Shown here piece by piece: positions 53,009 to 62,210 of a DNA stretch of 64,000 nucleotides. Source of the stretch: CAVTWD01 sp963738325. Lineage in GTDB: Bacteria; Actinomycetota; Acidimicrobiia; Acidimicrobiales; Ilumatobacteraceae. The stretch is taken from positions 992,001 to 1,056,000 of the forward strand of contig CAVTWD010000001.1 of the NCBI GenBank assembly GCA_963738325.1, read 5' to 3'. Position numbers and translations under genes: made by a program. Each line of letters begins with the position of its first letter. Position 1 is the first letter of the stretch. The notes under the pieces are model-generated. The model saw nothing but the letters and a program-made list of their open reading frames with translations, ran no database searches and had not been told where the DNA came from.

Positions 53009-55682
53009 GTGCCGAAGCCGTCCTTCGGGGAGCTCGGGTCGATCGGCCAGGCCGCCTCGCCATCGGGTCGAGACGCTCAGCGCCATGACCTAGCTCCCGG
53101 CGCGGTGCCAGGGGGACGTCTCCTCCCCCGCCGCATCGCCGAGCTGGCCACACTCCCCCTCGCGCTCGCCGGCGCGCTGACCCCGATCGCGGCGGGAGGG
53201 GTCACGTTTCGGTTGCCGGTGCGGTCCGCGTCCAGCACGACGTCGCCGCGCCCGGACGTGGTGGTGATCCTCACCGACGATCAGCGACTCGACGACACCG
53301 TCGTCATGCCGAACGTCCTGAACCAGCTGGCCGCGCACGGCACCACCTTCACCAACGCCATCGCCTCGGCACCGGTGTGTTGCCCGAGCCGCGCCGGCCT
53401 GCTCACGGGTCGCTACCCGCATGCCGACGGCACCTTCACGAACGGGCCGGATTGCGAGGGCTCCCATCCCTTCGATGACAGCAGCACCATCGCCACCACC
53501 ATGGCCGCGCGGGGCTACCGAACCGGATTGGTCGGCAAGTACCTGAACAGCTGGATCGGCCCTGCGAAGCCTCCGGGCTGGAGCGACTGGACGGCCTTCT
53601 CCGGCACGTACGACAACACCGGAGGTGCGTACTACAACTACCAACTCGATCACAACGGCGTGCTCAAGTCGTACGGAAGCACGGCAGCCGACTATTCGAC
53701 CGACGTCTTGAGCACGTACGCCGACACGTTCATCCGCCAGACGCCCTCCTCACAGCCGCTCTTCATGCTGTTCACGCCCTTCGGCCCTCACGGCGGCCAG
53801 AAGCCGGCGCCCCGCGACCTCGGCAAGTTCGCGCAGATGCCGATTCCTCACGGGCCCGACTTCAACGAGCTCGATGTCTCTGACAAGCCCGCCTACATTC
53901 GTGCCCTACCGCTGCTGACCGCGGCTCAGACCAGGACGCTCGACAACGAGCGTCGACACGTCCGCGAGACGCTGCTCTCCGACGATGACGCGGTCGGGAC
54001 GATCGTCAGAGCTCTCGCCGACACCGGGCGGCTCTCCCACACCCTGATCGTCTTCAGCAGCGATCAGGGTTTCGACTGGGGCGAGCACCGGTGGCAGAGC
54101 AAAGCGACGCCCTACGACGACGTCCTCCACATCCCGTTGATCGTCCGCTATGACGCGGTCGGCACGGCTCCCCGTCGCGACGGCCACCTCGTGCAGAACA
54201 TCGACATCGCCCCCACCCTCGCCGGCCTCGCGGGCACGTCGATGCCGGGCGCCGACGGCCGCAGCTTCCTGCCCCTGCTCTCGGGGGTGGTGCCCTGGCG
54301 TCTCAGCGCCTTGACGGAATGGGTGGCCGACGCGAACGGCGTCCCCTCCTACTGCGCCATTCGCACGACGGCGTTCCAGTACGCCCGTTACTCGACCGGC
54401 GAGGAAGAGCTCTATGACCTCGTCCACGACCCCTACGAGGTCCAGAATCGTCGCGCTCCTGCCGACGCGACCATGAGGGCGGCGTTGGCCGCGCAAGCCA
54501 GCCGTGCTTGCAGCTCGACGGCGTGGCGACCACCGACCTCGATCGGGCATGCGGCCCGCTTCGTGCCGGTGACGCCGTATCGCGCGCTCGATACGCGACA
54601 GCCGGGGCCGCTCGGCGTCGAGCCGCCTTATGCAGGAGAGACTCGGTCGGTGACGGTGGCGGGTGCGGGCACGCCCGTGCCTGACGGCGCGGTCGCCGTC
54701 GCCGTGAACGTGACGGTGACCAATGCAAAGGGGATCGGCTACGTGACGGCCTATCCCGCCGGCGCCCGTGTCCCACTCGCCTCGATCGAGAACTTCACAG
54801 TGGGCACCATCGCATCCGACCTCGCCGTCGTTCCGGTCGGTGCGACGGGGAAGGTGTCGTTCTACGTCGCCGGTGGCGGCGCCGACCTGGTGCTCGACGT
54901 GAGCGGCTACTTCCTCCCGGCCACGACCGCGACCCTCGGTCGTATCGTCAGCCTGCCTCCTCGCAGGATCCTCGACACGAGAAGTGGCATCGGCCTGCCC
55001 GCCAGGTCTCTCGTACCGCAGGTACCCGCACACCTGACCGTGCTCGGGCGGGGCGGCATCCCGGCCAGTGGGGTGGCCGCCGTGCTGTTGCAGATCACCG
55101 CGGTCGACGCGTCGCCAGGATGGCTGACCGTCTACCCGGGAGCAGGCCCAGCCCCCAGGGCGTCCAGCTTGAACTTCGACCACCAGGGCGAGGTGCGCGC
55201 CAACCTCGTCGCCGTCCCGGTGAGGAGTGACGGCACCATCGCGTTGCTCTCGTCGACGCCCACCCATGTGCTCGCCGATGTCGCCGGCTACGTCACCGAT
55301 GCGGCCGCGGCTCCGTCGGCGAGCGGGCTGTTCGTGCCCCTCCAGGCGGCGCGGCTCAGGGACACCCGGGTCACCTCCCCGGTCGGCCCCGTCCCGCCGG
55401 GGGGAGCGGTGAGCGTCTCGACCCGCGCGGGGCGGGGTGGCATCCTCGGCCGCGGCCGTGTTCGTGATCATCACCACGACGAACACCCTCCGCCCCGGTT
55501 ACCTCACCGCCTACCCAAGCGGCTCGCCTCGGCCCCAAGCTTCGGACCTCAACGTCGAGCGAACCGGTCAGACGGTGGCCAGCGCGGCGCTCGTCAAGCT
55601 CGGCGTCAGCAGCGCGATCACCGTGTTCTCCTCGGGAGGCGGAGACGTGATCGTCGACGCGATGGGTTACGTCACGGGTTGA
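53009..55682 (+). CDS. exported sulfatase with three C-terminal surface repeats (frameshifted)
   Basis: About 890 residues. An N-terminal signal-like region (LATLPLALAGALTPIAAGG) precedes a sulfatase domain. It begins DVVVILTDDQRLDDT (metal-binding Asp pair) and has the formylglycine site CCPSRAGLLTGRYPHADG, where the second Cys would be converted. VIFSSDQGFDWGEH-like IVFSSDQGFDWGEHRW follows. After about residue 515 come three repeats of roughly 120 residues, each opening R-x-LDTR and ending DVSGYF, DVAGYV or DAMGYV. The third is split by an extra base near 55435. Likely a surface-held enzyme cutting sulfate from polysaccharides; substrate unknown. Confidence 0.85.
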
Positions 55683-55696
55683 AACGTGGGCCGCGG

Positions 55697-57058
55697 TCAG
55701 GCGTGGGCGCGGGCGATCCGGATGATAGCCTCGAGGCTGCGGTCCACATCGGCCTCGGTGGTCGACCAGTTCGACACGCTGATGCGCATGGCGGGGCGCC
55801 CCTGCCACGTCGTCCCCCCGCACCAGCACGTCCCGTCGGCCTGGATGGCCCCCAGCACCGCGGGCGTGCGTTCGCCGAACGTGACGAGCACCTGGTTGGC
55901 GACGACCTCGTTCAGCACCTCGTAGCCCGCCCCCACCAGACCATCGCGGAAGCGGGCCGCCAGCACGCAGGTGCGCTCGACGAGCCCGGCCACCCCGGCC
56001 CGGCCGAGGGAGCGCAGCGCCGCCCATACCTCGACGCCGCGCGCCCGCCTCGACATCTCGGGCACGAGGTTGAACGCCTCTCGGCCGCCTTCGGTCTGGA
56101 GATAGGCGGCGGTGGCGCCCATGGCGGCGTGAAGGCGAGCCGGGTCGGCGACGATGGCGAGGCCGCTGTCGTAGGGCACGTTCAGCCACTTGTGGGCGTC
56201 GGTCGACCACGAGTCGGCGGCCTCGACACCCGCCAGCTGCGAGCGACGCCCCGGCGCGGCGGCCAGCCACAAGCCGAAGGCACCGTCGACGTGCACCCAA
56301 GCGCCGGCGTCGTGGGCGGCGGGGATCATCTCCCCCACCGGATCGCTGGCCCCGGTGTTCACGTTGCCGACTTGCAGGCAGAGGATCGTCGCCTCGTCGA
56401 GGGCGGGCAGCACGTCGATCCGCATGCGCCCTTGCCGGTCCACGGGCACCCTCGTCACTCGGTTCCGCCCGAGGCCGAGGAGGGCCAGGGCCTTGAGCAG
56501 GCTGACATGCACCTCCTCCCCCACGACCACTCGGATCGGGGGCGCGCCGAACAGACCGTCGGCCTCGACGTCCCTGCCTTGACGGGCGAGGACGGCGTGG
56601 CGGGCGGCGGCGAGGCCCGTGAAGTTGCCCATGGTGGCGCCGGTGACGAAGCCGACCGCGGCTCGAGCGGGAAGGCCGAGCACGTCGAGCACCCATGCGC
56701 CGGCGGTCTCCTCCAGGCGGGCCGCCACCGGCGACATCACGGGCATGGCGCCGTTCTGGTCCCAGGCCGTTGCCAACCAGCTCGCGGCCACGGCGGCGGG
56801 CAGCGAGCCCCCGGTCACGAAGCCGAAGTAGCGCGGGCCGGCTGAGGTCACGGCGGCGGGCGATCCGTTGCGATCGAGCAGCGCGAGCACGGCCTGCGGA
56901 TCGCTCGGCCCCTCCGGCAGGGGGCCGCCAAGGAAGCTGAGTCCCATGAGGGCGCCCGCCGAGGGGATCACCGTTCGCTCCCCCATGGCGCCGAGGTAGC
57001 GCCGTGCCGCGTCGGCGGCCGCCCCGAGCAGCGCCTCCCAGTTGGTCTCGTTGTTCAC
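55697..57058 (-). CDS. PLP-dependent group II decarboxylase family protein
   Basis: A 453-residue fold-type I PLP enzyme of the aromatic-L-amino-acid/glutamate decarboxylase family. It has FGFVTGGSLPAAVAASWL, VGFVTGATMGNFTGLAAAR, the cofactor-stacking/Asp region HVDGAFGLWLAA and the PLP lysine in STDAHKWLNVPYDSG. Substrate could be an aromatic amino acid or another; not predictable. It overlaps the acetyltransferase gene by 4 nt, so the two are cotranscribed; the pair might decarboxylate and then acetylate an amine, which is inference. Confidence 0.88.
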   Translation of the reverse strand: MNNETNWEALLGAAADAARRYLGAMGERTVIPSAGALMGLSFLGGPLPEGPSDPQAVLALLDRNGSPAAVTSAGPRYFGFVTGGSLPAAVAASWLATAWDQNGAMPVMSPVAARLEETAGAWVLDVLGLPARAAVGFVTGATMGNFTGLAAARHAVLARQGRDVEADGLFGAPPIRVVVGEEVHVSLLKALALLGLGRNRVTRVPVDRQGRMRIDVLPALDEATILCLQVGNVNTGASDPVGEMIPAAHDAGAWVHVDGAFGLWLAAAPGRRSQLAGVEAADSWSTDAHKWLNVPYDSGLAIVADPARLHAAMGATAAYLQTEGGREAFNLVPEMSRRARGVEVWAALRSLGRAGVAGLVERTCVLAARFRDGLVGAGYEVLNEVVANQVLVTFGERTPAVLGAIQADGTCWCGGTTWQGRPAMRISVSNWSTTEADVDRSLEAIIRIARAHA

Positions 57059-57483
57059 GCGTGCAGCCGTTCCATCCAGCGCTCCGGATGGCGTAAGGGC
57101 GCGAAGCCGGCGCGGCCGTACAGCTCGTGGGCGTCACGAGTAGCGAGCACCTGGCGGGTGATCCCAACCACGGCCGGGTGGTCGATCGCGACGCCCACCA
57201 TCCACGACCCGAGCCCGCTTCCCCTCACCGTCGGTGCCACGAAAACGTCGGCCAGCCAGGCGAACGTGGCCCGGTCCGTGACCCAGCGGCAGAAGCCGAC
57301 CTGGTTCGCGTCCGAGTCGTAGAGCCCGAAGCAGATCGAGCCGGCGATCGAGCGGGCGACGACGTCTCGGGGCCTCCCCGAGGCCCAGTACGACTCCTCT
57401 GCCAGCCAACGCCAGACGCGCTCGACGTCGAGGCGCGCCGGGTCATCTGAGACGATGAACCCGTCCCACCGTTGCCACTTCAT
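57055..57483 (-). CDS. GNAT-family acetyltransferase
   Basis: A 142-residue acetyltransferase. It opens FIVSDDPARLDVERVWRWL and has WLADVFVAPTVRGSGLGSWM (acetyl-CoA binding) and ELYGRAGFAPL near the end. This sub-group is common next to metabolic genes and often uncharacterised. ATG 57483 chosen as first in-frame start of the conserved region. First gene of a two-gene operon with the decarboxylase. Confidence 0.83.
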   Translation of the reverse strand: MKWQRWDGFIVSDDPARLDVERVWRWLAEESYWASGRPRDVVARSIAGSICFGLYDSDANQVGFCRWVTDRATFAWLADVFVAPTVRGSGLGSWMVGVAIDHPAVVGITRQVLATRDAHELYGRAGFAPLRHPERWMERLHA

Positions 57484-57825
57484 GGGCGGCCAATCTAAGA
57501 GCCCCTCGCCGGCCGTCCGTCACACCGCGAAACAGCAGCGAGAGTGCCACCCACGGGTGGTCAGCCAGGCCGCTGATCGTCGACGCCGAGACGCAGGCTC
57601 GCCGAGCGATCTCGGCACGAGTCAGCACGGCGCGGGCGCCAGACTCACTCGTCGTGAGCGATGGCGTACATGCGAGGGCCGAGCAGCCGCACGAGGTGCA
57701 GGGTCGTGGTCGTCGAGGCGCTCCAGCTCGCCAGTTGGTCGGGACCTTCGCTTCTACCAACTCGTTCGTCGATCGACGAACGTGAAAGTTGGTAGTGAGG
57801 CGAGTCAGAGGCGAGGAGGCGTTCG
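57484..57825. other. 342-bp intergenic region with a degraded HTH-like segment
   Basis: On the minus strand about 57520-57640 reads RAEIARRACVSASTISGLADH, which resembles the helix-turn-helix of XRE-type regulators. It is short, without a proper start or end, and followed by an unrelated-looking tail, so I treat it as a possible gene relic. The right half contains the palindromic operator-like cluster (57733-57794). GGAGG at 57814-57818 is the ribosome site of the next gene. Confidence 0.4.
57733..57794. promoter_or_regulatory. operator-like cluster: 20-bp perfect palindrome plus three half-sites
   Basis: CGTTCGTCGATCGACGAACG (57763-57782) is a perfect palindrome. TACCAACT (57755-57762) directly before it and AGTTGGTA (57787-57794) four bases after it are complementary, and a further AGTTGGT lies at 57733-57739. 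The cluster ends 31 nt before the metallopeptidase start codon, where a bound protein would block transcription or an early leader. Confidence 0.6.
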
Positions 57826-60204
57826 ATGGCTGCCGATCTTTCGCGGGCGTTCGAAGGCGAGAGACCCGCCGGGTCTCGCGGACCTCGCCGTCTGCGCTCC
57901 CCGAGCTGGGCTGTCGCCCTCTTCGCGGCCGCGCTCCTGCAGCCCGGGGTCCTGACGCACCCGGCGTCGGCGGCTCCAGCGGCGTCGGACCTCGCCGTGA
58001 CGTCTGTGGGAGGCAACCCCGCCGTGATCCTGCCGACCGGGTACGACGTGAGGCGGCTTGCGCACGACGTGGCGGAGCAGCGGCGGCTGACCAGGGCTGC
58101 CGTCGCGGCAGTCGAGACCTCACGCGTCGTTCAGGGCAACAGCGCTGAGACGGAGGCCGAGCGCGAGCATTGGGACAGCGTCATCCTGTTCGTCGATGCC
58201 GACGGGAACGTGGTGCGTCCCGATGCCGAGCGAGCTGGGAACGCAGCGAGCGTGTCAGCTGGCGACCTCTCATTCACGTTCGATTCGCCTGCGCACCCGT
58301 TCACGCCGGAACAGATCTCGAACATGCGTGCCTGGATCGCCGAGTTCTACCCGGTCGTCAAGTCACTGTATGGGCCGCCGGCGTTCGCCAACACGGTCAA
58401 CGTCAGCTTCAACCCGACCATCTCTGCGGCTGGCGTTTACAGCTCGGGGTCCAACGAGATCATCCTGGCTGATCCTTCGGCGGTCGACGCCCTGGTCCAC
58501 GAGATGATCCACGCCTTCCACGACGACGACATGATCGCCTCGCAATGGGAGGAGACGATGACTCGCGCCGCGGAGGTCGCGGCCTTCAACCAGCTGGGCG
58601 TGCCCCATTGGGACGCCCACCACTCGTACTACTACGACGTCTGGGTCGATGCGCTGGACGCACAGACGGCGCTCGGCTCGGAAAGCATGTCTATCTATGA
58701 CGGCCCGAACCTGCTGATGAGTTACAACGTTGGCGGCTACGAGTGGTGGAAGGTCTTCCACGCCTATCCGAGGTTCTTCTCGGACTTCAACGGGATGCTG
58801 TACGCCCATCCTGATTGGGCGAACGAGGAAGCGGCGCTGGTCGAGATGGCCGCCGCGGCAGCCCCGACCGTCGAAGGCCTGCCCTTCTCGATGTGGTACA
58901 TCACCCATGGAATCTTCAACAGCGCCCCCCCGCTGGGTTATCAGTTCGTCATGTCCGGCGACTTCGGAGGGGGATGGCTTGTCAACCGATTCGGGGGAAG
59001 TGGCGCGAGGCCGGTTCCGGGCGTATCGGTGTCCTGGCATTCTCAGGACGTCAACGGTCGGGTGCTCGCCGCCGGCACCACGACGACCTCCGCCACTGGT
59101 TTCGCCTCCGTCACGAAGGACCCGATCCCCGGCACCTACACCGGACGCGGTCTGCTCACCTTCACGGCAAGCGTCGGGACCCAAACCGTCACCGGCAGCG
59201 CATGGATGACCAGGATCTCTCAAGAAGGCGTCTTCGGGATCGCTCCCCGCCTGAACAGCGGAACGGTCACCGTCACCAGCCTTGATGACCCCGGCTCGCC
59301 CCCAGTCGCGGTTCCCCTGGTCAAGGGAGCGTTCCACGTGCCCTCGTTGGCCACAGCGATAGGACGGTTCCGTGCCACCTTGACCCGCTCCGACGGCACC
59401 ATCGCCGCCCGACGAGTGTTCACGAAGGACGCATCACCCTATCTCGTGATCCTCGAGCCTCGACCCGCGCCGGTCGTCAATCTCAAGACAGCAGCCGTCG
59501 ACGCTCCCGCGACCGTTCTGCAAGGCGCCGAGATGTATCCCGCGGTCACCGCGAGGAACCGGGGACCGTCGACGGCGCCGCCTTCGAGCAGCCGATTGCT
59601 CCTCAGCAAGAACAGCACACGTGACGCCGGCGACATCCAGAGCCCGACTCTCGCCCGGCTGCCCGCCATCGCGTCCGGTGCCCAGGTCCAGGCATGGGCG
59701 ACATTCCCGGTGCCCGCCACGACTCCGCCGGGGACCTACCGGCTGTTGTCCTGCACCGATGACAACCAGCTGATCGCGGAATCCGACGAGACCGATAACT
59801 GCCTGGCTGGGCCGACAGTCACCGTCGTGGCTCCCGCGCCAAACCTGAGGGTGGTCAGCGTGCGAACCCCACCCAGCGCGGCGCGGCGCGGAACAACCTT
59901 CACCGTCGGCGACACGACCAGGAACCTCGGACAACTCTCGGCGTCCGCCAGCCGCAGCCGCTACCTCCTTTCGCACGACAAGACCCGCGGGGCGAGCGAC
60001 GTGCTGCTCACCCCGAGGCGACAACTCGCCAGGCTCGCGCCAGGCGCCGATTCATCCGGGTCGGTGGTCGTCACCATTCCTGGCTCCACACCAACTGGCC
60101 TCTACTGGGTCCTGGCCTGCGCGGACGACACGCACGTCGTCGCCGAATCTAACGAAGCGGACAACTGTCGAGCCTCCAAAGCCCAGATCACCATCCGGGC
60201 ATAA
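57826..60204 (+). CDS. exported HExxH metallopeptidase-like protein with CARDB-type repeats
   Basis: A 792-residue secreted protein. The signal peptide (WAVALFAAALLQPGVLTHPASA) is followed by a metallopeptidase-like domain (about 110-400) with the zinc motif HEMIHAFHDD (HExxH); a candidate third ligand is in the NEEAALVEM region. A beta-rich domain comes next, then two CARDB-like repeats (from about residue 550 and 665), each ending in a CTDDNQLIAESDETDNC or CADDTHVVAESNEADNC motif. ATG 57826 follows GGAGG by about 7 nt. It may digest extracellular protein; enzyme activity is inferred from HExxH only. Confidence 0.8.
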   Translation: MAADLSRAFEGERPAGSRGPRRLRSPSWAVALFAAALLQPGVLTHPASAAPAASDLAVTSVGGNPAVILPTGYDVRRLAHDVAEQRRLTRAAVAAVETSRVVQGNSAETEAEREHWDSVILFVDADGNVVRPDAERAGNAASVSAGDLSFTFDSPAHPFTPEQISNMRAWIAEFYPVVKSLYGPPAFANTVNVSFNPTISAAGVYSSGSNEIILADPSAVDALVHEMIHAFHDDDMIASQWEETMTRAAEVAAFNQLGVPHWDAHHSYYYDVWVDALDAQTALGSESMSIYDGPNLLMSYNVGGYEWWKVFHAYPRFFSDFNGMLYAHPDWANEEAALVEMAAAAAPTVEGLPFSMWYITHGIFNSAPPLGYQFVMSGDFGGGWLVNRFGGSGARPVPGVSVSWHSQDVNGRVLAAGTTTTSATGFASVTKDPIPGTYTGRGLLTFTASVGTQTVTGSAWMTRISQEGVFGIAPRLNSGTVTVTSLDDPGSPPVAVPLVKGAFHVPSLATAIGRFRATLTRSDGTIAARRVFTKDASPYLVILEPRPAPVVNLKTAAVDAPATVLQGAEMYPAVTARNRGPSTAPPSSSRLLLSKNSTRDAGDIQSPTLARLPAIASGAQVQAWATFPVPATTPPGTYRLLSCTDDNQLIAESDETDNCLAGPTVTVVAPAPNLRVVSVRTPPSAARRGTTFTVGDTTRNLGQLSASASRSRYLLSHDKTRGASDVLLTPRRQLARLAPGADSSGSVVVTIPGSTPTGLYWVLACADDTHVVAESNEADNCRASKAQITIRA

Positions 60205-60307
60205 CCGAGCCCGGTACTGACAGCGAGGACACGTTCTCGCAGCCTTGCCTGCGCCGGATGCCGAGGCTGACCCACGCCGGCAACGTGCCTGGTCGCGGGG
60301 CGTGCCC

Positions 60308-60313
60308 TAGCAT
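60308..60313 (+). promoter_or_regulatory. -10 box of the class II aldolase gene
   Basis: TAGCAT ends 6 nt before ATG 60320 and no Shine-Dalgarno sequence is present, so a leaderless transcript is likely. Confidence 0.45.
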
Positions 60314-60319
60314 CAGCGC

Positions 60320-61081
60320 ATGAGCGACCGGCGGCCCCACAGCTTGCCCACCTTCTCCTCCCCCGACGAGGAGCGCACGTACCGCAAGCAGCACCTCGCC
60401 GCCGCCTTCCGGGTCTGGGCCCGGCTGGGCTACGACGAGGGCCCGGCGGGGCACATCACCGTGCGCGACCCCGAGCGCCGGGACCACTTCTGGGTCAACC
60501 CGTTCGGCCTGCACTTCGGGCTCATCCGAGCGCGCGACCTCATCCTCTGCAATCACCAAGGCGAAGTGGTGGAGGGCGACTGGCCGGTGAACCGAGCCGC
60601 CTTTGCCATCCACTCCGCCATCCATCGGGCGCGGCAGGACGTGAACGCGGCCGCCCACTGCCACAGCGTGCACGGGAAGGCCTTCTCGTCACTCGGGCGC
60701 CTCCTCGACCCCATCACGCAGGACTCGTGCGCGTTCTACGAGGACCACGCCCTCTTCGACGACTTCACGGGCGTGGTGTGGGATGTCAGCGAGGGCGAGC
60801 GCATCGCCGCCGCGCTCGGCTCGGCGAAGGCGGCCATCCTGCGCAACCATGGGCTGCTCACCGTCGGGGAGACCGTCGACGCCGCGGCATGGTGGTTCAT
60901 CGCCATGGATCGCTCGTGCCACGCCCAGTTGCTGGCGGACGCGACCGGCCCGACCGTGAAGATCGATCATCCGAACGCGAAGCTCACCTTCAGCCAGGTC
61001 GGCTCCGAACCGGCAGGGTGGTTCAGCTTCCAGCCGATGTTCGACTGGATCGTGAGCCAGGAACCCGAGCTGCTCGACTGA
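60320..61081 (+). CDS. class II aldolase/adducin family protein
   Basis: A 253-residue protein. It has the zinc histidines of the family in AAHCHSVHGKAFS and the third in ILRNHGLLTVGE, with FWVNPFGLHFGLIRARDLI in the N-terminal half. Related proteins act as aldolases, decarboxylases or dehydratases on sugars and hydroxyacids; this sub-group, with DEERTYRKQHLAAAFRV at the start, is common in actinobacteria and fungi and its substrate is unknown. Confidence 0.87.
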   Translation: MSDRRPHSLPTFSSPDEERTYRKQHLAAAFRVWARLGYDEGPAGHITVRDPERRDHFWVNPFGLHFGLIRARDLILCNHQGEVVEGDWPVNRAAFAIHSAIHRARQDVNAAAHCHSVHGKAFSSLGRLLDPITQDSCAFYEDHALFDDFTGVVWDVSEGERIAAALGSAKAAILRNHGLLTVGETVDAAAWWFIAMDRSCHAQLLADATGPTVKIDHPNAKLTFSQVGSEPAGWFSFQPMFDWIVSQEPELLD

Positions 61082-61109
61082 AGTCGGCGGCGCGGCAAAT
61101 GGGACAGCG

Positions 61110-62207
61110 ATGAACGTCTTCGAGCGGCGCCGCCTCGTCGTCGGACTGGGTGCCTTCGTCGTGCTGTTCCTCATCGCCCTGGCCTTCGCCATCCCGAAGA
61201 TCGAAGACAGCCGGACCGCGAAGGTGGAGGCGCAGCTGGCCTCGGCGGGCATCAACGGCGTCAGCGTCGACTTCTCGGGTCGCGACGGAACCCTCACGGG
61301 ACCAGCGGCCGACAAGGCGGCGGCCCTCGCCGCGGTCAAGGACCGCTACGGCATCCGCAGCCTCACGTACCACGTGCAGGGAGGAGCGGCGAGCCCACCG
61401 ACGACGGTCGCCCGCACGACGGCGCCGCCCTCCGCGACCACGGCCAAACCCGCCGCCGCGCCGAGCGGGCTCAGCGCACGGGTCACCGGCACGGGGGTGC
61501 TCCTCACCGGCCCTGTCGTCGATGCCACCGAGAAGGCGTCGCTCGCGGCGACGGCCGCCGCCGGCTTCGGCACCGCCCACGTCCAGGACCAGACCACGCC
61601 CGGCGCCGCCAAGCGGGACGCCGCCGGACTCAAGGCGTTCGACCAGTACCGGTCGCTCCTCGGGGCCCTCGGCAGCCGGCTCCAGCAAGGGACCCTCAGC
61701 CTGGCCAACGACAACTTGGCCATGAGTGGCGCCGGTTTCACCAAGGAGGCCGCCGCCGCGCTCAACCAGCGGCTGGCGACCGCACACGCCGACGGGGTGG
61801 CGACGTCGGGCACGGTCCAGGATCCGCCAGCCGAGGACGCCGCCGGCCTGCAGACCACCCTCAGCAACCTCGTCGGGCGGGCGGGGATCAACTTCGCCCC
61901 CGGGTCCGCGGTGATCGACGTGCCATCGAGAGCCGTGCTCGACACCGCCGCCCAAGCGATCCAAGCCGGGCCGGCGGTCGACATCGAGATCAACGGCTAC
62001 ACCGACAACGTCGGCAGCGAAGTCCGGAACTTGGCCTTGAGCCGCCGGCGGGCGCAGGCCGTGCGCCTTTACCTCATCGGCAGGGGCGCGACTGCGGCCC
62101 ACCTGACGGCCAAGGGCCTCGGATCGGCCAATCCTGTCGCCGACAACTCGACGGCCCAGGGACGTCGCCAGAACCGCCGCATCGAGTTCACTGTCATGGG
62201 GGTGTGA
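61110..62207 (+). CDS. OmpA-family protein with BON-like domains (ArfA/OmpATb-like)
   Basis: A 365-residue membrane-anchored protein. One N-terminal helix (LGAFVVLFLIALAFAIPKI) is followed by BON-like alpha/beta repeats (VEAQLASAGINGVSVDFSGRDGTLTGPAA in part, repeated after a Thr/Ala linker). The C-terminal OmpA domain has INFAPGSAVIDVPSRAVLD, IEINGYTDNVGS, NLALSRRRAQAVRLYL and RRIEFTV, and should bind peptidoglycan. The architecture matches mycobacterial ArfA/OmpATb. It is 3 nt from the next gene and forms an operon with it. Confidence 0.87.
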   Translation: MNVFERRRLVVGLGAFVVLFLIALAFAIPKIEDSRTAKVEAQLASAGINGVSVDFSGRDGTLTGPAADKAAALAAVKDRYGIRSLTYHVQGGAASPPTTVARTTAPPSATTAKPAAAPSGLSARVTGTGVLLTGPVVDATEKASLAATAAAGFGTAHVQDQTTPGAAKRDAAGLKAFDQYRSLLGALGSRLQQGTLSLANDNLAMSGAGFTKEAAAALNQRLATAHADGVATSGTVQDPPAEDAAGLQTTLSNLVGRAGINFAPGSAVIDVPSRAVLDTAAQAIQAGPAVDIEINGYTDNVGSEVRNLALSRRRAQAVRLYLIGRGATAAHLTAKGLGSANPVADNSTAQGRRQNRRIEFTVMGV

Positions 62208-62210
62208 CTC

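Noticed and set aside
55435..56845. Continuation of the sulfatase frame to 56845 (a 1358-codon frame)
   Set aside because: After about 55435 the frame reads antisense of the decarboxylase gene. The third surface repeat continues in the neighbouring frame to the natural stop at 55682.
57484..57733. Toxin-antitoxin or complete XRE regulator gene
   Set aside because: Only one helix-turn-helix-like stretch is seen, without start, end or partner gene; at most a relic.
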